DNA of 64,000 nucleotides from Deltaproteobacteria bacterium (GTDB taxonomy: Bacteria; Desulfobacterota; GWC2-55-46): the NCBI GenBank assembly GCA_016182655.1, contig JACPGB010000012.1:1-64000 (forward strand), read 5' to 3'. The notes below the pieces were generated by a model. That model ran no database searches. It was given only the letters and a program-made list of their open reading frames with translations, and was not told where the DNA came from. Positions 1 to 8,595 of the stretch are shown one piece after another. The position numbers and the translations under genes are program-made. Within the stretch, counting starts at the first letter, position 1. Each line of letters begins with the position of its first letter.

Positions 1-8
1 ACTTAAAA

Positions 9-122
9 ATGGTTAAAAAACAAGATATCATCGACAGATTGATATGCAATCTCGATGAGTTAGTCGTTCCTGCCGTACTTGTGATCATCACCATTTCAAT
101 GCTCCGCCTCTACGCTTTTTGA
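9..122 (+). CDS. Possible 37-aa single-pass membrane peptide or C-terminus of a gene entering from the left
   Basis: The frame is open from the window edge and ends in TGA at 120-122. If the ATG at 9 is the start, the product is 37 residues: a charged N-terminus (MVKKQDIIDRL) followed by a hydrophobic stretch of about 18 residues (VVPAVLVIITISMLRLY). No ribosome binding site can be judged because only 8 bases precede the ATG, and the frame is also open upstream of it. It may therefore be the tail of a larger gene. A GC-rich hairpin follows at 150-170. No family recognised. Confidence 0.3.
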   Translation: MVKKQDIIDRLICNLDELVVPAVLVIITISMLRLYAF

Positions 123-149
123 CACCCCCTTTTATCCCCCCCATCCCCA

Positions 150-170
150 GGGAGGCCCTCAGGGCCTCCC
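150..170 (+). terminator. GC-rich hairpin, probable terminator
   Basis: Perfect 9-bp stem GGGAGGCCC / GGGCCTCCC with a 3-base loop, followed by a C/T-rich stretch rather than a clean T-run. It separates the short reading frame at the window edge from the kinase operon. Confidence 0.5.
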
Positions 171-192
171 CCACTTCCTTTTCCGGCTTCCC

Positions 193-221
193 TTGACAAT
201 GTTACCTTTTTGTAATACTCT
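193..221 (+). promoter_or_regulatory. Putative sigma-70 promoter of the kinase-regulator operon
   Basis: Perfect -35 TTGACA at 193-198, 17-base spacer, and a weak -10 TACTCT at 216-221. The inferred start near 228 gives a leader of about 80 bases before the kinase at 307. No GG-N10-GC sigma-54 element was found here, although the operon encodes a sigma-54 activator. Confidence 0.45.
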
Positions 222-306
222 ATTTCCTATACCAATGCACACCTAAAGGCCGGAAAGTACCGGAAAAACGGCCTTTTTCCTCTCCTTATCCAAAAAGGCG
301 TCGTAG

Positions 307-2574
307 ATGAATATCGGCGGCAAACTTATATTATCCTTTCTCCTGGTCACACTTCTGCCCACTGTCCTGATAGCCTTTCTTACGACGACCATCATAAGCA
401 ACAGCAAAAAAGACGACGCCCAGGAGACGATAAACAACAACCTGAAGGCCGCCTGGATGCAATATTACGCCAGGGCCTACCAGATGCAGTACGGCATGCT
501 CCAGGCCTCGACCGAGATCTACTTCAAGGACGCCATCGTCAAAAAAGACAAGGAGTTCCTCCGCGACCAGCTCAAGTCCTGGAAGAAGTACCGCCCGTAC
601 GTCGACCTCTGGGCCGTGGTCGACGGCAAGACCAATGTAATAGCCTCCCACAACTCTCCGTACTCGGGCGTCAGGATGTCTTTTAACGGCCTCGTGGAGA
701 CCGCCCTTGACAAGAAGACCTCCTTTATCTCAACCGAGATAGTCCCGAACAGCCTGCTTGTGAGCGAAGGGCTGGACGGCATAGCCAGGATTAAAATCGA
801 ATCCGAAAAAGAAGAGCCCAAGGGAGAGCTCAAGGACGGGATGATGCTCCTTGTAGTCACGCCCGTAATGGATGAGAACGACTCGGTCCTCGGCGCCATC
901 ATATCCGGAGACCTCATCAACAACGACAACTTCGTATCCGACGCGCTTGCCGACTCCATCCCCGGGTCTCTCGCCACCATCGCGATGAATAATGTCCAGA
1001 TAGCGACGAACGTCAGGCAGGAGTCGGGGTTGAGGACGCTCGGCCACCTGATCCCGAGCGAAGTCGTCGAGGCCGTAAAAAGCAACCTGAGCTTCCGCGG
1101 CGAGACGTCTATAGCCCGCCAGAAGTACATAACCGCCTTTGACCCGATAATCAGCTACCAGGGGAAGATAATAGGCTCTCTCTTCGTCGGAGTCCCGAAG
1201 GTCAAGTTCGTCGACCTCCAGTACAAGAACATGAAGGCTGTGACAGGCATCGCCTTCATAGGGCTTGTCATGGCCGCCGGGGTCGGGTCCCTAATCACCT
1301 ACAGGATAACGAGGCCGATAAAGGCCTTGAAGAAGAAGGCACAGTTGGTGTCAAGCGGCAACCTCGATATCAGGACGCAGGTCAAGGAAGGCAACGACGA
1401 GCTCGCCGACCTCGAGCGGACCTTCGACAAGATGGTCATTAACCTGCGCGACCACGAAGAAAAGATAGGCCAGAGCCAGGTGCGGCTCCGCCAGCAGAAG
1501 AACCTTATCGAATCCATCATAAACAGCCTGCCGTACTGCCTCTATGTCCTTGAGCGGAACCTCTCCATCGCGGTCTGGAACCGCCACGCCGCGCAGGCCT
1601 GCCCGGTCTGCAAGTGCGAAAACGGCGAGGACTGCTACAACCTGAACTTCATCGGGCACCTGCCGAACCAGGATATGAAGAAGGGGCTCGACAAGATCAT
1701 AAACAACGTCTTCGAGACCGGAGAGCCCTGCCAGATAGAGCAGAAGATAACGGGCAAGGACGGCAAGGACATGATGGTCCGCACCTCCATCTTCCCGATA
1801 CTCTCGGGCAAGGGCAGGGACGCGGACTATGTCGTCTGGATGGCCGAGGACATCACCAAGAAAAAGGAGCTCGAGGCGTCCATCCTTGCGAGCGAAAAGC
1901 TCTCAGCCGTCGGGCAATTGGCCGCCGGTATCGCGCACGAGGTAAACAACCCCCTTGGCGGCATACTGAACTGCTTTTACAACTTCAGGAACTCAAAAAT
2001 TTCGGACGAGCGAAAGGTCGAGTACCTGGACTTCATGGAGGACGGCGTAAAGAGGGTCCAGAACATCGTAAGGCAGTTGCTCGATTTTTCCCAACAGCAC
2101 GCGCCGGAGTTGGGTCTTACCGACATAAACTCGATGATAGAGGGGATAGTCCCGCTCTTCGTCCACTCGATAAAAGGCCGGGACATAAGGCTTGTAAGGA
2201 ACCTGGGGCAGGGGCTCCCTCCGATACTGGTCGACAAGCACCAGATAGAGCAGATACTCGTGAACCTGATATTGAACGCCGTGCAGGCCCTGCCCGGCGA
2301 GGGCGTTATCGAGGTCTCGACCAGGTTCGAGGGCAGGTGGTTCTGCATACATGTGGCGGACAACGGCTGCGGCATACCGCCCGAGAACATCTCCAGGATA
2401 TTCGACCCGTTCTTTACGACCAAGGGGGTCGGCAAGGGCACCGGCCTCGGGCTCTCGGTCAGCCGGGGAATAATAGAGCGGCATAAAGGCAGGATAGAAG
2501 TAGAGAGCCAGGTGGGTAACGGGACCGTGTTCAAGGTCTTTCTCCCGATACCCTCAAAGGAGGCGGCATGCTGA
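307..2574 (+). CDS. Sensor histidine kinase, Cache-HAMP-PAS-HisKA-HATPase
   Basis: 755-residue membrane sensor kinase. Transmembrane segment 1 at about 6-28, a large periplasmic region (about 35-310) of Cache type, transmembrane segment 2 at about 312-335, HAMP (about 335-390), PAS (about 400-520), HisKA with the phospho-acceptor H544 in GIAHEVNNPLGG, then HATPase with N box (NLILNAVQAL), G1 (DNGCGIP) and G2 (GKGTGLGLS). The PAS region carries four clustered cysteines (CPVCKCENGEDC), unusual for a plain PAS and possibly metal- or redox-sensing. The stop codon overlaps the following regulator by 7 bases, so they form a coupled kinase-regulator pair. Family assignment is clear; the signal is unknown. 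The ribosome binding site is weak. Confidence 0.93.
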   Translation: MNIGGKLILSFLLVTLLPTVLIAFLTTTIISNSKKDDAQETINNNLKAAWMQYYARAYQMQYGMLQASTEIYFKDAIVKKDKEFLRDQLKSWKKYRPYVDLWAVVDGKTNVIASHNSPYSGVRMSFNGLVETALDKKTSFISTEIVPNSLLVSEGLDGIARIKIESEKEEPKGELKDGMMLLVVTPVMDENDSVLGAIISGDLINNDNFVSDALADSIPGSLATIAMNNVQIATNVRQESGLRTLGHLIPSEVVEAVKSNLSFRGETSIARQKYITAFDPIISYQGKIIGSLFVGVPKVKFVDLQYKNMKAVTGIAFIGLVMAAGVGSLITYRITRPIKALKKKAQLVSSGNLDIRTQVKEGNDELADLERTFDKMVINLRDHEEKIGQSQVRLRQQKNLIESIINSLPYCLYVLERNLSIAVWNRHAAQACPVCKCENGEDCYNLNFIGHLPNQDMKKGLDKIINNVFETGEPCQIEQKITGKDGKDMMVRTSIFPILSGKGRDADYVVWMAEDITKKKELEASILASEKLSAVGQLAAGIAHEVNNPLGGILNCFYNFRNSKISDERKVEYLDFMEDGVKRVQNIVRQLLDFSQQHAPELGLTDINSMIEGIVPLFVHSIKGRDIRLVRNLGQGLPPILVDKHQIEQILVNLILNAVQALPGEGVIEVSTRFEGRWFCIHVADNGCGIPPENISRIFDPFFTTKGVGKGTGLGLSVSRGIIERHKGRIEVESQVGNGTVFKVFLPIPSKEAAC

Positions 2575-3959
2575 GGACACCGAAGGTGCTTATAATAGAC
2601 GACGAGCCGCTGATGCGCATATCCATCAGCGACGCGCTCAAGGTCGAAGGGTTTTCGGTCAGGGAGACCGGGCTCGGGAAGGAGGGCATTACGCTCTTCC
2701 GGGACTTCAGCTTCGACGTCGTGATAACGGACTTGAGACTTCCCGACCTCGACGGCATAGAGGTGCTTAAGGCCTGCAAACGGTACTCGCCCGACACGAT
2801 GGTAATACTCATAACCGCGCACGGCTCGGTAGACACCGCCGTCGAGGCGATGAAGTACGGCGCGTACGATTACATCACCAAGCCCTTTTCGATGGACGAA
2901 CTCCTCCTCATGGTAAAGAGGGTCATAAGGTACAAGGACCTTGAAGAGGAAAACCTTCTGCTGAAGGAACAGGTCGAGGGCAGGTACAACTTCGGCGGCA
3001 TCATCGGCAAGAGCGTGCGGATGCAGGAGATTTTCGACAAGGTGAAAATTGTCTCGCAGACCGACTCCACCGTCCTCATCCTCGGCGAGTCCGGCACCGG
3101 GAAAGAGCTTGTCGCGAACGCAGTCCACTTCAACAGCGCGAGGAAGAACGAGCCGTTCGTGAAGATAAGCTGCGCGGCGCTCCCTGAAACGCTCTTGGAA
3201 GCCGAGCTATTCGGGTACGAGAAGGGCGCGTTCACCGGGGCCGTGAAGCAGAAGAAGGGGAGGTTCGAGCTTGCTAACAAGGGGACTTTCTTTTTGGACG
3301 AGATAGGCGAGATATCCCCGGCGATACAGGTGAAGCTCCTGCGCGTGCTTCAGGAAAAAAAGATAGACAGGCTCGGCGGCACAGAGACCTTGAGTGTGGA
3401 CGTGCGCATCATCTGCGCGACCCAGAGAGACCTCAAGAAAGAGGCGCAGAAGGGTACATTCAGGGAGGACCTGTATTACAGGCTTAACGTCGTCCCCATT
3501 ACGCTCCCGCCGCTTCGCGAGCGGCAGGGCGACATCATGCTCCTTGCGAACCACTTCCTCAAATACTTCGCCGAACAGCACAAGAAGACCATCAAGGGGA
3601 TCTCCATAGAGGCGATGGAGCTGTTACTTAAGTACCCGTTCCCGGGGAACGTGAGAGAGCTTGAGAACACGTTGGAGCGCGCGATCGTCATGGGCAAATC
3701 CGACGAGGTCCACCCATGGGACTTACCCGAAGAAATAACGAACGCCGCCGAGTGCTTCAAGGTCATACAGAACAACATCCAGAGCTACGAGAACCTCTCC
3801 AAGGCCATGAAGGACTTCGAGCGGAAGTACATCGCGAAGGTGCTGGAAGAAACGAAAGGTAACAAGAGCCTCGCGGCAAAGCTTCTTGGGGTATCCAGAA
3901 AGACGCTCTGGGAGAAGTGCAAGGTGCTGGAGATCGTGAAGGACGGGATCAATAATTAG
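2568..3959 (+). CDS. Sigma-54-dependent response regulator, NtrC family
   Basis: 463 residues: receiver domain (1-120) with phospho-acceptor D55 in VITDLRLPD, AAA+ sigma-54 interaction domain with Walker A GESGTGKE (about 174-181) and the sigma-54 contact loop GAFTGA (220-225), arginine-finger region, and a C-terminal Fis-type helix-turn-helix ([16 protein letters not shown]). It is the cognate regulator of the overlapping kinase and should activate sigma-54 promoters when phosphorylated. No target can be assigned from this window. A strong terminator follows at 3985. Confidence 0.95.
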   Translation: MLRTPKVLIIDDEPLMRISISDALKVEGFSVRETGLGKEGITLFRDFSFDVVITDLRLPDLDGIEVLKACKRYSPDTMVILITAHGSVDTAVEAMKYGAYDYITKPFSMDELLLMVKRVIRYKDLEEENLLLKEQVEGRYNFGGIIGKSVRMQEIFDKVKIVSQTDSTVLILGESGTGKELVANAVHFNSARKNEPFVKISCAALPETLLEAELFGYEKGAFTGAVKQKKGRFELANKGTFFLDEIGEISPAIQVKLLRVLQEKKIDRLGGTETLSVDVRIICATQRDLKKEAQKGTFREDLYYRLNVVPITLPPLRERQGDIMLLANHFLKYFAEQHKKTIKGISIEAMELLLKYPFPGNVRELENTLERAIVMGKSDEVHPWDLPEEITNAAECFKVIQNNIQSYENLSKAMKDFERKYIAKVLEETKGNKSLAAKLLGVSRKTLWEKCKVLEIVKDGINN

Positions 3960-3984
3960 CTATCTTAAATATAAATAATACGAA

Positions 3985-4015
3985 CGGCCCGCCGAAAGGC
4001 GGGCCGCTGTTTTTA
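3985..4015 (+). terminator. Rho-independent terminator after the two-component operon
   Basis: 9-bp perfect stem CGGCCCGCC / GGCGGGCCG with a GAAA tetraloop, followed by CTGTTTTTA. It lies 25 bases after the regulator stop codon. Confidence 0.85.
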
Positions 4016-4117
4016 GTGTAGGGTGCTCTTCGCGCACCAGTTTTTTTGGTGGGCTGAGCCCACCCAATATAAAGTCATCATTCCCGCGTGCTTCAAACGG
4101 GAATCTTAGTAAAACCG

Positions 4118-4200
4118 ACCTCCCCTGGCCCCTCCTTGTCAAGGAGGGGAACCGTTTAACTCCTCCCCTTTTTACAAGGGGAGGCTGGGTGGGGTGATGG
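4118..4200. repeat. Double-hairpin intergenic repeat
   Basis: Two GC-rich hairpins face each other: CCCCTCCTT-GTC-AAGGAGGGG (4129-4149) and CCTCCCCTT/AAGGGGAGG (4162-4184), ending in GGGTGGGGTGATGG. The two halves are roughly reverse complements, so the whole unit is palindromic. It belongs to the same loose family as the units at 5131, 8596 and 23232. The rest of the 3960-4204 gap holds only the terminator. Confidence 0.6.
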
Positions 4201-4204
4201 TATT

Positions 4205-5086
4205 TTAATTTAAGCTTACCGACGCCCTTTTCCTCCCCACCACTATCCTCTCCACACCTCCGTAGTCCTTCCTCACCTTTACCTCTTCGTATCTTCCGTC
4301 AGCTTCCAAGAGCTCTCTTACCTCTTCCGCCTGGTCCCAGCCGATCTCCATTATGAGATACCCGCCCGGCAGGAGGAAGTCCGGGGCTTTTTTGATTATC
4401 CGCTTTATTACAGCGAGGCCATCCGCGCCTCCGAAGAGCGCGGCGTGGGGCTCGAAGTCCTTTACCTCGGGCGCGAGGCTCTCTTTCTCTGTCTCGGCGA
4501 CATACGGCGGGTTGGTGACGATGATATGCGCGCCTTTGAAGCCGGTATCCCTGAGCGGCCAGAAGAGGTCGCCTTCGATGAATATCATGCGGCCCTCGAC
4601 CCCGTGCCTTCGCGCGTTCTCCCCGGCGACGACGAGCGCGGCCTTTGATATGTCGGTAGCGAATACTATCGATTCAGGTAATTCTATGGCCGCGGAGACG
4701 GCGATACAGCCGGAGCCCGTGCAGAGGTCGATTATTGTAATGGCCTTGTCCTTGAAAGACCTGGCCGCCTCAAGGGCCTCATCTATGAGAAGCTCTGTCT
4801 CCGGCCTCGGTATGAGAGTATCCTTCGTGACCTTGAAGGCGAGCCCACGGAACTCGGTCTCCCCGGCGATGTACTGCGCAGGCTCACGGTTGGCCCTCCG
4901 CTCTATGAAGGAGAGGAAGTCATCCTCCTCCGCGTCGGTTAGTTGAAGTCCGGGATTGAGATAGAGCTCGTGCCTTTTCCGCTTCAGGAGGTGGGTGAGC
5001 AGGAACTCGGCCTCTTCCCTCGCGTCGGGTATCTTGAACTCTTCGAGCTTGTTAACGGCCCAGGTAAGGGCCTCATTGATGGTCAT
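4205..5086 (-). CDS. prmC: Peptide chain release factor N5-glutamine methyltransferase
   Basis: 293 residues, usual length for PrmC/HemK. It methylates the glutamine of the GGQ motif in release factors RF1/RF2 using S-adenosylmethionine. Visible features: N-terminal helical release-factor-binding domain (1-85), SAM-binding motif I IIDLCTGSGCIAVS, and the hallmark substrate-binding NPPY motif (IIVTNPPYVAE). In many bacteria prmC follows prfA; here it stands alone between intergenic repeats, so its partner gene must be elsewhere. Confidence 0.95.
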   Translation of the reverse strand: MTINEALTWAVNKLEEFKIPDAREEAEFLLTHLLKRKRHELYLNPGLQLTDAEEDDFLSFIERRANREPAQYIAGETEFRGLAFKVTKDTLIPRPETELLIDEALEAARSFKDKAITIIDLCTGSGCIAVSAAIELPESIVFATDISKAALVVAGENARRHGVEGRMIFIEGDLFWPLRDTGFKGAHIIVTNPPYVAETEKESLAPEVKDFEPHAALFGGADGLAVIKRIIKKAPDFLLPGGYLIMEIGWDQAEEVRELLEADGRYEEVKVRKDYGGVERIVVGRKRASVSLN

Positions 5087-5130
5087 TTGGCAATAACCCT
5101 TAAATTATTCTCATTGCAGATGAGACTCAT

Positions 5131-5169
5131 TTCACCCTCCCCTCTATCCCCTCCCGTCGAGGGAGGGGA
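5131..5169. repeat. Half-unit of the GC-rich palindromic repeat
   Basis: CACCCTCCCCT followed by a perfect hairpin TCCCCTCCC-GTCGA-GGGAGGGGA (5147-5169). This is nearly the same sequence as 8749-8784 and 23391-23429, which are the right ends of the complete copies. Here the left partner is absent. Confidence 0.65.
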
Positions 5170-5195
5170 AGTTTGAGGAGACTTCGCCAAGTAGC

Positions 5196-5281
5196 TCATT
5201 GCACGCGAAGCAATCTAAATTCTTTAGGTATTCCATTCCCCTTGAGATTGCTTCGTCGCAAAAGGCCGCTCCTCGCAATGA
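5196..5281. repeat. Palindromic intergenic element with inverted ends
   Basis: Inner inverted repeat of 11 bp, CGAAGCAATCT (5206-5216) and AGATTGCTTCG (5245-5255), with outer TCATTG (5196-5201) and CAATGA (5276-5281). It resembles the widespread GATTGCTTCGTCGC / CCTCGCAATGAC type of bacterial intergenic repeat. Together with the unit at 5131 it fills most of the gap between prmC and the next gene. Confidence 0.6.
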
Positions 5282-5364
5282 CCACCATAAGATGATACGC
5301 AAGCCGTTCGATTATGTCAATTGTGTGTGAAGCGCTCGAATGGATAAAAGGAGAGGGGAGGGGC

Positions 5365-5985
5365 TTAAGTGAAGTACTCGGGTGCCTGTTCTTTCAGGGA
5401 CTTTAACAGCTCATAGGCTATCTGCCGCACGCTTGCGAACTCTATCATTATCATGTCGGCGTGCGTAGCCTCGTGCTCGTCGACCCAGCCGATGGCCGTC
5501 TTCAGTAGTATCTTGTTGTAACTGTCGTTAAGGGACGGGTCTACATCGTTCGCCTGCGTGTTGGAGACCGCGATCACGATGCCTTCGCGCGTGAGGTCAA
5601 GCCCCTTTTCCTCGTCGACTATCTCGGTCTTCCTCCACCACTCGTCGAACGGGACCATCGCCGATCTTATCCGCGGGTTCTTGCCGAGGCGCGGCGTGTA
5701 CCTGCTCACCGGGCCTCCGATGGTCACGACCGCGAGGCCGCTGAACGGGAGCCCGATGGAAGGGTCGTAGTCCGGGGAGTTGTCGCAGAAGAGGAGCGAC
5801 TTGAGTTTCAGCCTTTCAAGGAGCGAGCGCGAAAAGCCCGTGTCCTCGGCCACGGCCCTTATGCAGACCGCGAGCCTCTGCGCCTCGCCCGTGAACTCGT
5901 TGTCGTAGGACGAGGAGGCGCCCTCCATAAAGCGGACGAGGGCTCGCATGAGCTCTTTCAGGTTTTCCTTCGTCGCGTCTCCCAC
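5365..5985 (-). CDS. Protein of unknown function, tandem paralogue B
   Basis: 206 residues from the GTG at 5985, 14 bases after the stop of its upstream paralogue. This start is chosen because its N-terminus then aligns with the paralogue from the first residue; the longer open frame upstream is the neighbour's shadow. Shared blocks: FTGEAQRLAVCIR, LPFSGLAVVTIGG, FDEWWRKTEIVDEEKGLDL, and SVRQIAYELL near the C-terminus. No signal peptide, no membrane segment and no family recognised. Probably arose by duplication and is cotranscribed with paralogue A. Confidence 0.7.
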   Translation of the reverse strand: MGDATKENLKELMRALVRFMEGASSSYDNEFTGEAQRLAVCIRAVAEDTGFSRSLLERLKLKSLLFCDNSPDYDPSIGLPFSGLAVVTIGGPVSRYTPRLGKNPRIRSAMVPFDEWWRKTEIVDEEKGLDLTREGIVIAVSNTQANDVDPSLNDSYNKILLKTAIGWVDEHEATHADMIMIEFASVRQIAYELLKSLKEQAPEYFT

Positions 5986-5999
5986 GGGCTTTGGGCCTG

Positions 6000-6599
6000 T
6001 TAATGTATCTGGAGGTGTTCGCCGTACTGGCCGTAGAGCGTATCGAGCATCTCGAACGCTATCTGCCGGACGGACGCGTACAGCACCTCGATGAGCTCCG
6101 GGGAGGCCGCCTTGGCCCCGGTATCCGGGAGCGGGGCCTTGTTGACGATCGCTTCGAACGCGCCGGTCAACTTGGAGTCGACGACCCCGACCCTCGTGTT
6201 CGCGACGCTCTGCGCGATGGCCTCGCGGCTCATGTCGACGCCTTTTTCCTCCTCGACGAGGACGGGTTTCGTCCACCACTTCTCGAAGGGCGAGAACTGG
6301 ATGCGGAGGTTGTTCTCGAGCCTCGCCAGGTACCTCTGGGACTTGCCGCCTATGGTGATTATCGCGAGCCCGCTGAAAGGGAGATCGATCTTCTTCACGT
6401 AGTCGGGCGAGCCGTCGTGGAAGTTGAGGCCCTTAAGATTGAGCCTGTCCAGAAGCGAGCCCTGCCCCTCGGCTATTACGCGGATGCAGTACGCGAGCCT
6501 GCCCGCCTCTCCGGTCTTGTTAAAATCGAAGGCCTCGCACGATCCCTTCATATAGGAAAGGACCTCCCTTAAAAGGGCGAGTGAATCGCTCTCGGTCAT
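6000..6599 (-). CDS. Protein of unknown function, tandem paralogue A
   Basis: 199 residues from the ATG at 6599, which has AAGGAG at good spacing; an upstream ATG at 6632 lacks a ribosome binding site. It shares with the following gene the blocks TGEAGRLAYCIR, LPFSGLAIITIGG, FEKWW, EEEKGVDMSREAI, and SVRQIAFEML. Soluble, mixed alpha/beta by eye, with no known motif. The conserved WW-containing block and the GEA-RLA-CIR block would be the places to look for a remote family. Confidence 0.7.
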   Translation of the reverse strand: MTESDSLALLREVLSYMKGSCEAFDFNKTGEAGRLAYCIRVIAEGQGSLLDRLNLKGLNFHDGSPDYVKKIDLPFSGLAIITIGGKSQRYLARLENNLRIQFSPFEKWWTKPVLVEEEKGVDMSREAIAQSVANTRVGVVDSKLTGAFEAIVNKAPLPDTGAKAASPELIEVLYASVRQIAFEMLDTLYGQYGEHLQIH

Positions 6600-6737
6600 G
6601 TCAATGCTCCTTGTCTCGGATTGTTCGTTCAAGGGATTAGATTACAGGAATTCGGGCGTGAAATCAAATCATTAAGTAAGGCGGGGGCGGGGAGGACCGC
6701 GTCAATGGGTGGAAAAGCTCGAGCGTGGCCCTCGTCC

Positions 6738-7205
6738 TCAGTGGACGGCGAATTCGGCGACCTTAGGCCTTACGAGTTCCTCGTACTTGCTGTACTCCAT
6801 CTCGACCGCCTCGTAGTGGGTCCCGGCGTTGAAGTAAATATCCTCGTCCCCGGCAAGGGATCTGTCAACGACGGTTTCCACATCGTAGAGGTTGCCGAAG
6901 GGCGGCTCGGCCCCGGGCTCGCAGTCCGGGAAAAGCCGGGCAAATTCCTTTTCGGAGGCAAGCCGTATCTCCTTTTCACCGAGCGTCGCCTTGAGTTTTT
7001 CGAAATCCACCCTGTGGCTCGCCGGGAGCACCGCCATGACGATCTTCCCGTCGGCCTTGACCATTACGGATTTCACGAGCTCCCTGCCTTTGACGTGCAT
7101 CGACGCCGCTATCTCCTGCGCGGTGTACGCCTCGGGATGTATTACGGCCTTGTAGGTGACGTGGTTTCTCTCCAGAAATTTCTCAAGCCTCTTGAGTATG
7201 GCCAT
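6738..7205 (-). CDS. YbaK/EbsC-family aminoacyl-tRNA deacylase
   Basis: 155 residues, typical of a stand-alone YbaK/prolyl-tRNA editing domain. These proteins hydrolyse misacylated tRNAs in trans. Recognisable features: N-terminal HPEAYTAQEIAASMHVKG block, the lysine in VKSVMVKADGKIVMAVLPAS, and the GxEPPFG-like loop (GAEPPFGNL). The exact editing specificity cannot be read from the sequence. Monocistronic on the minus strand, divergent from the archaemetzincin gene. Confidence 0.85.
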   Translation of the reverse strand: MAILKRLEKFLERNHVTYKAVIHPEAYTAQEIAASMHVKGRELVKSVMVKADGKIVMAVLPASHRVDFEKLKATLGEKEIRLASEKEFARLFPDCEPGAEPPFGNLYDVETVVDRSLAGDEDIYFNAGTHYEAVEMEYSKYEELVRPKVAEFAVH

Positions 7206-7312
7206 AAAGTCCTCCTGTTGAGATTATATACCGTTATCCGGGAAACGCAAAAGAGACGGGGAGGGGCATTGCCGGGCCGTCTGTTATAATACTTAATGGA
7301 TATGGAGGCGCC

Positions 7313-7831
7313 ATGGACATTCTGATAGTCCCTTTCGGGAAGGTCGAGCACGAGGTCAAGGAGCTCATAAAAAAGAAGCTCAACGAGGCGTTCGGGAGGA
7401 ACGTCGCCGAATCCGGCAACGAAGACCTCCCGGATTACGCCTTTGACAGCATGAGGGACCAGTACCTCTCCATCAGGATAATCAACAGGCTCGAGGAGGC
7501 GACTGACTTCGAGCGGTTTGATAAGGTACTGGGGATCGTGGACGGCGACCTCTTCGTGCCCGGCTTCAGGTTCATATTCGGCCAGGCCGGGAGAAGGGCG
7601 GCGGTGATCGCGCTCCAAAGGCTACGGGAGAGCTTCTGGGGGCTACCCGAGAACAGGGCGCTTTATTTGAGGAGGGCGGCGATAGAGGCGGTCCACGAGC
7701 TCGGCCACTCCTACGGCCTCGGCCACTGCGCGAATGACCACTGCGTCATGTTCTTTTCGAATACGATAGACGACACCGACAGGAAGGGCGCGGATTTTTG
7801 CGGGGAGTGCGTAAGGAGGCTCGGAAATTAA
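7313..7831 (+). CDS. amzA: Archaemetzincin-type zinc metalloprotease
   Basis: 172 residues, matching the small archaemetzincin family. It carries the extended metzincin site HELGHSYGLGHC (HExxHxxGxxHC) with the conserved Met downstream in CVMFFSN, and a second cysteine pair (CGECVRRL) at the C-terminus, both diagnostic. Predicted cytosolic aminopeptidase-like enzyme of unknown physiological role. The ATG at 7313 has GGAGG at 7304-7308, and a TATAAT at 7285-7290 could be its -10. Convergent with the DUF4956 gene, separated by a bidirectional hairpin. Confidence 0.9.
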   Translation: MDILIVPFGKVEHEVKELIKKKLNEAFGRNVAESGNEDLPDYAFDSMRDQYLSIRIINRLEEATDFERFDKVLGIVDGDLFVPGFRFIFGQAGRRAAVIALQRLRESFWGLPENRALYLRRAAIEAVHELGHSYGLGHCANDHCVMFFSNTIDDTDRKGADFCGECVRRLGN

Positions 7832-7836
7832 GCCCC

Positions 7837-7863
7837 TGTGCGGCCCTTTAAAAGGGCCGCACA
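7837..7863. terminator. Bidirectional hairpin between convergent genes
   Basis: Perfect 10-bp stem TGTGCGGCCC / GGGCCGCACA around TTTAAAA. It lies exactly between the stop codons of the archaemetzincin gene (+) and the DUF4956 gene (-). Confidence 0.7.
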
Positions 7864-7872
7864 GAGCTCTTG

Positions 7873-8556
7873 TCAGAAGTCTACGTCGCTCTTCGAGGCT
7901 ATGAGCGTCACCTCCGACACCCCGGCCACCTTTGCGACCTCGCTCGAGAAGGCCTCGGTCTTTACGTCGGGCTTAAGTATTATGTCGTAAGTGACCGTAA
8001 CGAACCTGCCGTCTCCTGAGGGCTCGACGTGGAGGAGGTTCGACCTCTTTGAGAAATTAGAGAGCTTTTCGAGATACCCCTCGTCTCCCTTTTCCCTGTC
8101 GTACTGGAAGCGCAGGATGAACTCGCTCTTGTACAGCGCGCCGAAGTTAAGGTGGTGGAGTACGACGGCGAGCGCCGAGATGGCGGCCGTCATGATGCCC
8201 GCTATGAAGTAATTGCTCGTGCCCGACGCCATGCCCGCGGCGAGCGCGAAAAAGACATAGGCCGTGTCCTTCGTGTCCTTCACGACCGTCCTGAAGCGTA
8301 TGATCGAGAGAGCGCCGACGAGGGCGAAGGCGCGGGCGAGGCTGTTGCCGATTATCATCATCACCGCTGAAACGATGACCGAGACGAAAACGAGCGTCAG
8401 CACGAAGGACTGTGAATAAGAGAGCCCCTTGTGGGTGTACCTGTAGACGAGGGAGATTATGATGCCGAGCGCTATGGCGAGCGCCATGTTGACAGCGATG
8501 TCCGTGTGCGAATATATGAGGAGATCGCCTATTTCCGCCAATGCCTTTTTATCCAT
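7873..8556 (-). CDS. DUF4956-family membrane protein
   Basis: 227 residues with about four N-terminal transmembrane helices (between about 17 and 130) followed by a cytosolic domain of about 90 residues. The block RAFALVGALSIIRFRTVVKDTKDTAY, in part RTVVKDTKDTAYVFF, is the family hallmark. DUF4956 genes often sit beside VTC polyphosphate polymerases and CotH kinases; here the VTC gene lies just upstream, separated by a repeat unit. Function unknown; presumed partner of the VTC enzyme. Confidence 0.85.
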   Translation of the reverse strand: MDKKALAEIGDLLIYSHTDIAVNMALAIALGIIISLVYRYTHKGLSYSQSFVLTLVFVSVIVSAVMMIIGNSLARAFALVGALSIIRFRTVVKDTKDTAYVFFALAAGMASGTSNYFIAGIMTAAISALAVVLHHLNFGALYKSEFILRFQYDREKGDEGYLEKLSNFSKRSNLLHVEPSGDGRFVTVTYDIILKPDVKTEAFSSEVAKVAGVSEVTLIASKSDVDF

Positions 8557-8595
8557 TTTCAGCTCCTTGCGTTTTATTCTCTCTCAGAGTTAAAT

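Noticed and set aside
5986-6279. N-terminal extension of the 5365-5985 gene
   Set aside because: It overlaps the coding region of the upstream paralogue, has arginine/glycine-rich shadow composition, and the paralogue alignment starts at 5985.
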